Shown piece after piece: positions 57,147 to 64,000 of a DNA stretch of 64,000 bases (position 1 is the first letter of the stretch; each line of letters begins with the position of its first letter). Position numbers and translations under genes: made by a program. The stretch is taken from contig NZ_AWFH01000023.1 in the NCBI RefSeq assembly GCF_000682715.1, positions 124,001 to 188,000 of the forward strand, given 5' to 3'. Below the pieces are notes generated by a model. It had not been told where the DNA came from and did not search any database. It was given only the letters and a program-made list of their open reading frames with translations. This DNA comes from Hyphomonas atlantica corrig. (GTDB lineage Bacteria > Pseudomonadota > Alphaproteobacteria > Caulobacterales > Hyphomonadaceae).

Positions 57147-58034
57147 GTGGCTGATTCCCCTGCGCTGGCGCAGCTTTTACTTGAAAATGGACCCCTGACT
57201 TTGACGCTCCTGCCCGGCCTTGGCGGCAGTGTGGGTGCGCTGAGGCACAATGGAGAGGACGTGTTGCGCCCCCTGTCCCCGGATGCAGAGCGAAGCCCGC
57301 TTGAGACCGCTGGCTTCCCCCTCTTCCCGTTTTCAGGCCGAATCTCGGATGGGCACTTCACATGGCAGGACCGCCGTGTGGCGCTGCAGCCGAACTTCCT
57401 GCCCGAGACGCACGCCATTCATGGCCAAGCCTGGCTGAGCGCGTGGCGGGTGGCAGACAGTGATGAGGCGCGCGCGCGCCTCGTGTTCGAGTATGAGCGC
57501 GGCGACTGGCCCTGGCGCTATCGTGCCGAACAGGACTTTCAACTGCTGGAAGACGGGCTGGAACTGACCCTGTCCCTCACCAACAAGTCAGACGAGTTGA
57601 TGCCCGCAGGATTCGGCTGGCATCCCTATTTTCCGCGCCAGGACGCGCGCGTGAAGGTGGCCGTGGATCGCATCTGGAAAGCAGAGACCGGCATGATCCC
57701 GGATCAGCTGACCCGGCCAACCCCGGCAGAAGACCTGACGGACTGGCGCGTGGTCGACCAGCTTGATCTCGACAATGCCTACACAGTAGCGACACCGAGC
57801 GCGGAAATGGAGTGGCCAGGCCGCCGCCTGCGCGTTGATATGGCATCTGACCCCGCGCTGGGTCATGTCGTCGTTTACGCGCCGCCGGGGCAGGATTTCT
57901 TCTGCGTTGAGCCGGTCAGCCATGCGCCCGACGCGGTGAACAGCCGGCATTCGGCAGACGTCACCGGCCTGAGAACCCTGTCTCCAGGCGAGACACTTTC
58001 TGCAAAAATATCGCTTAAAATCAGAGCTGTCTGA
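57147..58034 (+). CDS. Aldose 1-epimerase family protein
   Basis: This 295-residue mutarotase-like protein has FPLFPFSGRISDGHF near residue 55 (substrate arginine) and HAIHGQAWLSAW near 90 (catalytic histidine). GFGWHPYFPR near 150 holds the second histidine, and FFCVEPVSHAPDAVN near 250 the catalytic glutamate. It would speed anomer exchange of xylose or a related sugar. The start is a GTG with GGGAG 8 bases upstream. It is divergent from xylB, with two operator-like sites between. Confidence 0.88.
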   Translation: MADSPALAQLLLENGPLTLTLLPGLGGSVGALRHNGEDVLRPLSPDAERSPLETAGFPLFPFSGRISDGHFTWQDRRVALQPNFLPETHAIHGQAWLSAWRVADSDEARARLVFEYERGDWPWRYRAEQDFQLLEDGLELTLSLTNKSDELMPAGFGWHPYFPRQDARVKVAVDRIWKAETGMIPDQLTRPTPAEDLTDWRVVDQLDLDNAYTVATPSAEMEWPGRRLRVDMASDPALGHVVVYAPPGQDFFCVEPVSHAPDAVNSRHSADVTGLRTLSPGETLSAKISLKIRAV

Positions 58035-58039
58035 CTGCG

Positions 58040-59092
58040 CTAGCTGACGCGCTTGACGGAATCGCGTTCGATGATTGCGACATCCAGAACCGGGTGCAGG
58101 TCCTTGCCTGCCTGATCCTCGTCCCCAATGAATGAGGCGAGCAGGTCCACTGACTGATAGCCCATTTCGGCAATCGGCTGGCGCACGGTTGTGAGCTGTG
58201 GCCAGATCGCGCTGGCAATCGGTGTGTCATCGTAGCCGACAACGGAAATGTCTTCGGGCACACGTTTGCCATGCCGGAAAGCGGAAGCGATCACACCTGC
58301 CGCCATGTCATCATTGCTCGCAAAGATGGCCGTTGGTGCGTCTGCCATATCGAGCATCCGGTCGGCCGCTTCCATGCCACTGCGATAGGTAAAGCGACCC
58401 CGGCGCACGAGGTCCGGGTCGATCTCAAGCCCGGCCTCCGCCATCGCCATCTGGAACCCGCTATAGCGGCGATGGGACGAGATCTGGTCTTCCGCACCGA
58501 TCACGAATCCGATGCGCTTGTGGCCTCGCTCAATCAGGTATTCTGTCATCTGCTTTGCAGCGGCCTCGTCATCGATCGACAGGCTGGTGCCGGACCCGGA
58601 CCGTGTGCGCGGCGCGATCAGGACACAGGGAATGCCAACTTCATCCAGCTTGGACAAGAGCAGGTCATCTTCGCTGAGCGGGGGTACGACGAGGATGCCG
58701 TCCAGCCCGGCGCCGCTGACCCGGCCGACGAGTTCGTCGACATCTTCAGGCTCTTTGTAGGAGGAGAAATCTTCCAGCACCAAATGGTGCCCCGCCTCGC
58801 GGCAGCGGTTCATTGCGCCGATCAGCAATTCGCTGAGATATGAATTGCTGGGATTGTTGAAGATCATGCCGATGAATAGCGAGTTGCCGCCTGCCAGACT
58901 GCGCGCGAGCAAATTGGGCCGGTATTTGAGCTCGCGAATTGCCTCTTCGACGCGTGCACGGGTGGCCTCCCGCACAACATCGCGCCGGTTCAGGACGCGC
59001 GACACGGTCATCTGGGACACTCCGGCGAGTTCCGCCACTTCCTTGATGGTTGCGTGTTGCCGGCGTCCCGACTTTGAAATTTTTTCGGCCAT
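58040..59092 (-). CDS. LacI-family transcriptional regulator 2 (xylanase side)
   Basis: The 350-residue repressor has a helix-turn-helix (TIKEVAELAGVSQMTVSRVL near 15-34) and a hinge (PNLLARSLAGG near 59). The sugar-binding sensor follows, with IFASNDDMAAGVIASAFRH near 255. It is clearly a paralogue of the first LacI gene in this locus. It sits 137 bases downstream of the xylanase gene on the same strand. It is the better-placed candidate for the operators flanking the xylanase and epimerase, but that is inference. Confidence 0.9.
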   Translation of the reverse strand: MAEKISKSGRRQHATIKEVAELAGVSQMTVSRVLNRRDVVREATRARVEEAIRELKYRPNLLARSLAGGNSLFIGMIFNNPSNSYLSELLIGAMNRCREAGHHLVLEDFSSYKEPEDVDELVGRVSGAGLDGILVVPPLSEDDLLLSKLDEVGIPCVLIAPRTRSGSGTSLSIDDEAAAKQMTEYLIERGHKRIGFVIGAEDQISSHRRYSGFQMAMAEAGLEIDPDLVRRGRFTYRSGMEAADRMLDMADAPTAIFASNDDMAAGVIASAFRHGKRVPEDISVVGYDDTPIASAIWPQLTTVRQPIAEMGYQSVDLLASFIGDEDQAGKDLHPVLDVAIIERDSVKRVS

Positions 59093-59112
59093 TCTTTTTA
59101 TTCTCTTCCCTC

Positions 59113-59132
59113 AGCGGGTCGCACTACCCGCT
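59113..59132. other. Inverted repeat just upstream of LacI gene 2
   Basis: AGCGGGT and ACCCGCT form 7-base arms around a 6-base loop, 20 bases before the start of the second LacI gene. It does not resemble the shared operators. It could be a weak terminator for the xylanase gene or an mRNA hairpin near the start codon. No T-run follows on the minus strand. Confidence 0.35.
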
Positions 59133-59229
59133 GTTCCTCAATTATCGCGCATATTCTCAACTATGAACATCAAACGGTTTCTGTAATTTTTACAAGACGA
59201 TTCAGGCAGATGGCGAGTCGTGTCGCACC

Positions 59230-60354
59230 CTAGGCCCGAACAGGTGCCGCACGCAGCGCCGCTGCAACGGCATCGTGCATGAGTTTCGGGCGATAGTCGG
59301 AATCATACAGGGTTGGACGCTTCGCGATCCCGTCTTCGCGGGGCTTGAAGCCCTGAAGCCAGCTGTGATTGTCAGCGATGCCCCAGACGAGAAGATCCTT
59401 TGTCTGCTCATAGCTGAACATCATGTCGAGATAGTCGCGCGTAAAGGCCGCGATTTCCCGATCCCTCTGGGCAATTCCGGGCACCATCATGGAATCATTC
59501 ACGTCGAATTCAGTGAGATAGATATCGAGCCCCATGCCGATCGCCTCTTCCACGAAGGCCCGCCAGATCTTCTGCTGGGTGGCGGTGAACGCCGATGGCG
59601 GGGCATCATTGGAATGGCTTTGGATGCCGAGCGCATCAATTGGCGCGCCATTGCGCTTCAGCCGTTCGAGGATACGCAGCACGCCGGAACGATGTTTTTC
59701 ATGGCTCGGTTCCCAGCTCATGTAATCATTGTAGGCCAGCGTGGCATTCGGCGCCGAGGCGCGGGCGGAATGGAAGGCGAAGTCCAGGACATTCGCGCCC
59801 ATCGCACGCGTGAAGGAGGTTTCGCGAATATCCCCCGTTTCCGGGTCGATGGTCTCGTTCACCACATCCCAGGAATAGATGAAGTCTGAATGGCGAGAGG
59901 CGACGCGTTCGATATAGCCGCCCAGCAGCGCTTCGGCCTCAGCGGCGCTGGCGAATTGCTTTTGATTGACCCAATCCGGCAACCAGTCGGGATGTTGCCA
60001 GATCAGCGTGTGCCCCCGCATGCCCAGCCCGTTTGCCTTGGCGAAATTCACAAGTGTATCGCCGGGCACCCAATTCATCGCATCGGGGGTTGGCTGGATG
60101 GTATACATCTTGTGCTCATTCTCGGCCACGATCACCGCGCAATCGCGCAGGACGATGTCGAGGTATTCAGCCTGATTGACTTCGCGGGCATCCATGGACG
60201 TGCCGAAGCGAATGCCTTTTGCCGCCGCGAGGTCTTTCAGCGGGGGTGTTTCCCCTGAACGGGCAGATGTCACGCTTTCCGGTGTCGCGCACGCGGCGGT
60301 GCCGGCTGCGGATGCCAGCATGGCGAGCGTGTGGCGTCTGGTGAGTCGAGTCAT
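59230..60354 (-). CDS. GH10 endo-1,4-beta-xylanase
   Basis: This 374-residue glycoside hydrolase family 10 enzyme has acid/base E167 in WDVVNETID and nucleophile E282 in YLTEFDVND. RGHTLIWQHPDWLP lies near 113 and GIADNHSWLQG near 325. The N-terminus has a twin-arginine sequence (TRRHTLAMLA), and a possible lipobox (TAAC) overlaps the end of the signal, so export is likely by Tat or as a lipoprotein. GGGAGGAAAC precedes the ATG. It cuts internal xylan bonds. An exact copy of the LacI-type operator lies 49 bases before it. Confidence 0.94.
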   Translation of the reverse strand: MTRLTRRHTLAMLASAAGTAACATPESVTSARSGETPPLKDLAAAKGIRFGTSMDAREVNQAEYLDIVLRDCAVIVAENEHKMYTIQPTPDAMNWVPGDTLVNFAKANGLGMRGHTLIWQHPDWLPDWVNQKQFASAAEAEALLGGYIERVASRHSDFIYSWDVVNETIDPETGDIRETSFTRAMGANVLDFAFHSARASAPNATLAYNDYMSWEPSHEKHRSGVLRILERLKRNGAPIDALGIQSHSNDAPPSAFTATQQKIWRAFVEEAIGMGLDIYLTEFDVNDSMMVPGIAQRDREIAAFTRDYLDMMFSYEQTKDLLVWGIADNHSWLQGFKPREDGIAKRPTLYDSDYRPKLMHDAVAAALRAAPVRA

Positions 60355-60402
60355 GTTTCCTCCCTTGGGCTCATCGACCTTTTCGGCCTTGGCATCGTAA
60401 TT

Positions 60403-60418
60403 ATGATAACGCTATCAT
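60403..60418. promoter_or_regulatory. LacI-type operator between xylanase and GH43 genes
   Basis: The 16-base core is identical to that at 56982-56997, and the flanking bases extend the symmetry (T...A). It lies in the divergent promoter region, 49 bases before the xylanase start and 56 before the GH43 start, so one site could control both. Confidence 0.88.
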
Positions 60419-60473
60419 AGCCAGATCAGAAACCGGGTCCAGACCGGACACGAGCATTAGGGAGCCCAAACAG

Positions 60474-62213
60474 ATGACCGACCGCCCCATTTCACGCCCT
60501 GCCGCCGCCAGCGCGCTTGCCATAGCTTTGGCAATGCTGACGGCCTGCGGCGCGCCGGATGCGCCCACCCAGCAGACCGTCACCGAAACATCTGATGCGA
60601 GCTTTTCCTATTTCACCTACTCCGGTAGCGATCCGGTGTTTGATGCGCCGCTTGAGGAGAATCAGGCCCGCAATCCGATCCTCGCCGGATATTATCCAGA
60701 CCCGAGCATCGTTAAGGTGGACACGGAGTATTACCTTGTAAACTCCTCCTTCACGCATTTCCCGGGCATCCCGATTTTCCGCAGCCAGGATCTGGTGAAC
60801 TGGACGCAGATTGGAAATGTGATTGATCGGCCAGACATGCTGGACTTTTCCGGGCTGACCGTATCCCGAGGTGTATTCGCCCCGACGATCGAGTTTCACG
60901 ATGGCTTGTTCTACGTGATCAATACATGTGTGGATTGCGGCGGCAATTTCATCGTCACCGCAAGTGATCCGGCCGGCCCCTGGTCTGATCCGCAATGGCT
61001 GCCCCATGTCGGCGGGATCGACCCGTCGATCTTCTTTGATGAGGATGGCAAAGTCTACATTCTGAACAATGATGCGCCGGAAGGTGAACCGCTCTATGAA
61101 GGCCACCGCGCGATCTGGATTCGTGAAGTCGACGCGGAAACCTTCGAGCCGATTGGCGAGGCCGTGGTCGCGGTAAATGGCGGCGTGGACCTCTCACAAC
61201 AGCCCGTCTGGATCGAAGGACCGCACCTCTACAAGGTGGACGGCACCTATTATCTCAGCGCGGCGGAGGGCGGCACCGGACCACAGCATTCCCAGGTCGT
61301 CCTGACGGCTGACTCTCCTATGGGCCCCTTTACACCGCATCCGGACAATCCTGTTCTCACGCAGCGCGACCTGCCTGAAGATCGCCCGAACCCGATCACA
61401 TCTGTCGGACATGTGGACTTCACGCAGGATGATGACGGAAACTGGTGGGCTGTCTTTCTGGGGACGCGCCCCTATCAAGGAAATGAATACAATACCGGGC
61501 GGGAAACCTTCCTGATGCCGGTTACCTGGGAGAATGGCGCGCCACGCATTACCGAGCCCGGCGAAGTGATGTCTTATGTGGTAGAGCGCCCCGCCTTGCC
61601 CGCTCAATCGCCCGGCCCGCTGCCCCTGACCGGAAACTTCACCTACACGGATGAGTTTGATGAAGCGGCACTGCCGATGCACTGGCTGATGGTGCGCACG
61701 CCCTCTGAGCAATGGTATCGACTGGGCGGAGGAAATCTTTTCCTGTCGCCGGACGCGGAACCGATTGGCACGGCCGGACAACCGAACTTTCTGGGACGAC
61801 GCCAGCAGCACACCAATGCCGAGGCGGTGACCGAAGTCTCCTTCACCGCCCGCGCCCCCGGCGCGGAGGCTGGTATCGCGGCTTTTCAGAATGATGCGGC
61901 CTATTACACGCTCGGCGCAAGTGTGGACGCAGATGGCACGCCTGTGGTGCGGCTGCGCAAGCGATTTGGGGACGACATGCCAGAGACGGGCGAAGTCGTG
62001 GCAGAAGTCCCCGCTGCCTCAGGCAATGGCGAGCCGCTGAAGCTCAAGATCGTGGCGCGGGGGCCGGAACTCGATTTCTACCAATCCGGCGCGGAAGGCA
62101 ATTGGCAATCCGTTGCGCTGGAGCAGGATGGGACCATCCTCAGCACGGACAAGGCGGGCGGCTTCGTCGGCACGCTGTTCGGCGTCTACGCCCAAAACGG
62201 ATCGTCCGACTAA
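60474..62213 (+). CDS. GH43-family lipoprotein, probable beta-xylosidase/arabinofuranosidase
   Basis: This 579-residue secreted enzyme has lipobox LTAC with lipidated C25. The five-bladed propeller carries D76 in YYPDPS (base), D183 in GGIDPS (pKa modulator) and E248 in WIEGPH (acid). After about residue 390 a beta-sandwich domain (DEFDEAALPMHWLMVRTP near 395) resembles the C-terminal domain of GH43 xylosidases. It would trim xylo-oligosaccharides, or arabinose side chains, at the cell surface. GGGAG precedes the ATG. It is divergent from the xylanase gene and shares its operator. Confidence 0.9.
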   Translation: MTDRPISRPAAASALAIALAMLTACGAPDAPTQQTVTETSDASFSYFTYSGSDPVFDAPLEENQARNPILAGYYPDPSIVKVDTEYYLVNSSFTHFPGIPIFRSQDLVNWTQIGNVIDRPDMLDFSGLTVSRGVFAPTIEFHDGLFYVINTCVDCGGNFIVTASDPAGPWSDPQWLPHVGGIDPSIFFDEDGKVYILNNDAPEGEPLYEGHRAIWIREVDAETFEPIGEAVVAVNGGVDLSQQPVWIEGPHLYKVDGTYYLSAAEGGTGPQHSQVVLTADSPMGPFTPHPDNPVLTQRDLPEDRPNPITSVGHVDFTQDDDGNWWAVFLGTRPYQGNEYNTGRETFLMPVTWENGAPRITEPGEVMSYVVERPALPAQSPGPLPLTGNFTYTDEFDEAALPMHWLMVRTPSEQWYRLGGGNLFLSPDAEPIGTAGQPNFLGRRQQHTNAEAVTEVSFTARAPGAEAGIAAFQNDAAYYTLGASVDADGTPVVRLRKRFGDDMPETGEVVAEVPAASGNGEPLKLKIVARGPELDFYQSGAEGNWQSVALEQDGTILSTDKAGGFVGTLFGVYAQNGSSD

Positions 62214-62218
62214 CCAAA

Positions 62219-62246
62219 AAAGGCGGCCCGGAACGGGGCCGCCTTT
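62219..62246. terminator. Bidirectional intrinsic terminator between GH43 and GH3 genes
   Basis: AAAGGCGGCCC and GGGCCGCCTTT are perfect 11-base arms around a 6-base loop, beginning 5 bases after the GH43 stop. An A-run precedes and TTTATAT follows, so it should stop both converging genes. Confidence 0.9.
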
Positions 62247-62268
62247 ATATTCCCTTGTGGGAAAGCGC

Positions 62269-64000
62269 CTATTGCTCAGCGCACTCCACATCTCCGGTCG
62301 ATGGCTCAAGCCGGACATCCGCAATCGCGACCGTGCCTGCCTCAACCGTTCCAATCACAGCCGGAATATCGACGTGTTCAAGATTGGTCAGACCCATGCA
62401 GGCCGTTGGCGCACGATACTCTGCCCACTCGTCTCCGGTAACCGTGAAGACCTCAACCGTCTCGCACTGTCCACTCTGATCGCAGGAGCCGCTGATCGCC
62501 AGCTTGTGCTCGCCGCCATCCGGCACTTTGGCCGCGAAGACGATATCCAGACCAGCTTCGCCCGCATCGCTCAGATCGACAGCGTTCGCGAAGGAGCCGA
62601 TATAGAGCGCGCCTGATGGCTCGGACCATGACATGACCAGCGCATCTTCCTGAATCTCATAGTCTGTCCGTGAGACAGAGAGACCGGCCAGTTCCGTTGC
62701 ACCGGCTGGAAGCGTCGTATACGACCCTTCAAAAGCAAGCAGCGCGCTCCAGCGATCACCGGGGCGACCGCGCTTGAACAGCGTCCGTGGATCTGCATTG
62801 CCTTGCAGGTCTTCCGACAGGCCAGGGTCTTCGCTCAACTCGCCGAGATTGGTCGCGGTGTCGCCATAGCTGAGGCCGTAGCCATAGGCGAACAATGGCT
62901 CATACGGCGCATCTTCAGAGTTCAGCAGGCCCGGCTGTGCGGAGGCTGGCCACGAGAAAGACAAACGCCCTGTGAAGTCATGCTCCGGCTCCGTCTGGAA
63001 CAGGACGTCTGCAATACCGCCCCCTTCAGAGCCCGGCAGCCAGGCCGCAACGAATGCGTCGGAATCATTGATCTCTGGATTCACCCAGAGCGGACGCCCG
63101 GACAGGAAGACCGATACAACCGGCACGCCCTTGTCCTTGAAGGTTTCCAGCGTCTCGGTGTCGAAGCCATTCGGCACAAAATCCATCGTACGGATGTCGC
63201 CGATGCCTTCAGCATACGGGTTTTCGCCATAGACGGCGATCACGACATCGGCGTCCACATCCGTTTCCCCGGAAGGGTCGAAGACAAGCGTGCCGCCACC
63301 TGGCAGCAGCGCCTTCTCGATGCCCTCGAGAATGGATTCACCATTCGGGAAATAGCTGTTCTCATATCCGCCGCCCTGCCAGGACAGAGTCCAACCGCCA
63401 GCGGCCTTCGTGATGCTGTCTGCGCCATCGCCGATAACCAGAACGGTCTGGTCTGTAGACAGCGGCAGGAGATTGTCATTGTTCTTCAAGAGGACAAGCG
63501 ATTCCCGCACAGCGCGGCGAGCTACTTCACGCGCTTCATCCGTGGCGAGCAGGCTTTCATCATTTGCGCCCGGACGCGCGCTTGGTGCCGGCTTGTCAAA
63601 GATGCCATAGGCGAGCTTCACACGCAGGATGCGGCGCACGGCGTCATCAAGGCGTTCCATCGGGATGTTGCCATCCTTCACGTGCTGCAGCGTGCTGTCA
63701 TACAGGCCACGCCAGCTGTCCGGAGCCATATACATGTCGAGACCGGCATTCAGAGATTGCGGGCAGTCCGTATTCGTACAACCTGGCACCTGGCCATGAC
63801 CATTCCAGTCACCCACAACGAATCCGGTGAAGCCCATACGGTCTTTCAGAACCTCGGTCAGCATGGCGTGACTGCCATGCATCTTCACGCCCTGCCAGCT
63901 TGAAAAGGACGACATGACGGTCTGCACACCGGCTTCGAGCGCGGTGAAATATCCTTGTGCGTGAATGTCGATGATCTGCTGTTCGGTCGCCTGCGTTTCA
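62269..64000 (-). CDS. GH3 exo-beta-glucosidase/xylosidase-like enzyme, 5' end missing
   Basis: At least 576 codons are visible and the frame continues open to the window edge, so the start, signal peptide and first part of the barrel are missing. The nucleophile motif is GFVVGDWNGHGQVPGC, and the block before it reads FSSWQGVKMHGSHAML. The second GH3 domain follows (LLKNNDNLLPL and VIGDGADS, then the G-S-E-G-G-G-I-A-D-V-L-F loop), plus a C-terminal domain of about 150 residues. It resembles the exo-1,3/1,4-beta-glucanase (ExoP-like) branch. Given its place in a xylan locus, xylosidase activity is also possible. Confidence 0.9.
   Translation of the reverse strand, partial: ETQATEQQIIDIHAQGYFTALEAGVQTVMSSFSSWQGVKMHGSHAMLTEVLKDRMGFTGFVVGDWNGHGQVPGCTNTDCPQSLNAGLDMYMAPDSWRGLYDSTLQHVKDGNIPMERLDDAVRRILRVKLAYGIFDKPAPSARPGANDESLLATDEAREVARRAVRESLVLLKNNDNLLPLSTDQTVLVIGDGADSITKAAGGWTLSWQGGGYENSYFPNGESILEGIEKALLPGGGTLVFDPSGETDVDADVVIAVYGENPYAEGIGDIRTMDFVPNGFDTETLETFKDKGVPVVSVFLSGRPLWVNPEINDSDAFVAAWLPGSEGGGIADVLFQTEPEHDFTGRLSFSWPASAQPGLLNSEDAPYEPLFAYGYGLSYGDTATNLGELSEDPGLSEDLQGNADPRTLFKRGRPGDRWSALLAFEGSYTTLPAGATELAGLSVSRTDYEIQEDALVMSWSEPSGALYIGSFANAVDLSDAGEAGLDIVFAAKVPDGGEHKLAISGSCDQSGQCETVEVFTVTGDEWAEYRAPTACMGLTNLEHVDIPAVIGTVEAGTVAIADVRLEPSTGDVECAEQ

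Noticed and set aside
62803-63903. A 366-residue plus-strand frame over the GH3 gene
   Set aside because: It reads antisense to an intact GH3 enzyme and has no protein-like motifs.

Overview
The window is about 64 kb of GC-rich chromosome from a Caulobacter-like alphaproteobacterium. The best guess is the Hyphomonadaceae/Maricaulales side of that order. The evidence is a divK-pleD pair with GANTC (CcrM) sites and a CtrA-like box upstream, a MipZ division-site ATPase, a Tad/Cpa pilus operon, a three-subunit PntAA/PntAB/PntB transhydrogenase, a direct-repeat alphaproteobacterial LexA box before dinB, and the pyrB-pyrC'-plsY-dprA and lptD-surA-pdxA-rsmA gene orders. Genus assignment is inference.

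Layout. 1-4.98 kb: pleD (cut by the window edge) and divK on the minus strand, then dinB, a RidA protein, a glycerophosphodiester phosphodiesterase, a DUF482/FemAB-like acyltransferase and a HIT protein on the plus strand. 5-10.3 kb: gatB, gatA and gatC on the minus strand, spread among small membrane, lipoprotein and SET-domain genes. 10.4-15.8 kb: ruvX, an AEC transporter, pyrB, a metal-ligand-less pyrC', plsY and dprA. 15.9-21.5 kb: the outer-membrane biogenesis operon lptD-surA-pdxA-rsmA, ended by a strong terminator. 21.5-30 kb (minus strand): katG, the proton pyrophosphatase hppA, an exported amidohydrolase overlapping thiL, and accA. 30-37 kb (minus strand): cpaB-cpaC-small lipoprotein-cpaE-cpaF-tadB-tadC, a tightly packed pilus assembly operon. 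37-40.7 kb: a threonine/serine dehydratase, galU, two small hypothetical genes and an SDR. 40.7-43.6 kb: pntAA-pntAB-pntB. 43.6-45.3 kb: folP-folB-folK. 45.3-50.8 kb: a disordered hydrophilic protein, tRNA-Lys(UUU), a lipoprotein, tgt with a degenerate zinc site, a COG3618-type amidohydrolase, mipZ and its upstream partner gene. 50.9-52.9 kb: panC and hisC. 52.9-64 kb: a xylan/xylose utilisation locus with two LacI regulators, xylA, xylB, an aldose epimerase, a GH10 xylanase, a GH43 enzyme and a GH3 enzyme that runs off the window end.

How the parts work together. The last 11 kb is the most coherent system. An exported GH10 xylanase and a GH43 lipoprotein would cut xylan to xylose. A mutarotase, xylose isomerase and xylulokinase would then feed it to the pentose-phosphate pathway. 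This is the isomerase route, not the oxidative Weimberg route known from Caulobacter crescentus. Two identical 16-bp near-palindromes in the xylB/epimerase and xylanase/GH43 divergent promoter regions, plus a 14/16 match before the epimerase, point to one LacI-family repressor regulon. I see no CRISPR array, insertion sequence, prophage or rRNA, and no clear case of an entirely new system. The most notable oddities are the LacI operator set, the Tgt enzyme missing two of four zinc ligands, the CpaE lacking both Walker A lysines, the pseudo-dihydroorotase, and a perfect 7-bp-arm palindrome before pntAA.
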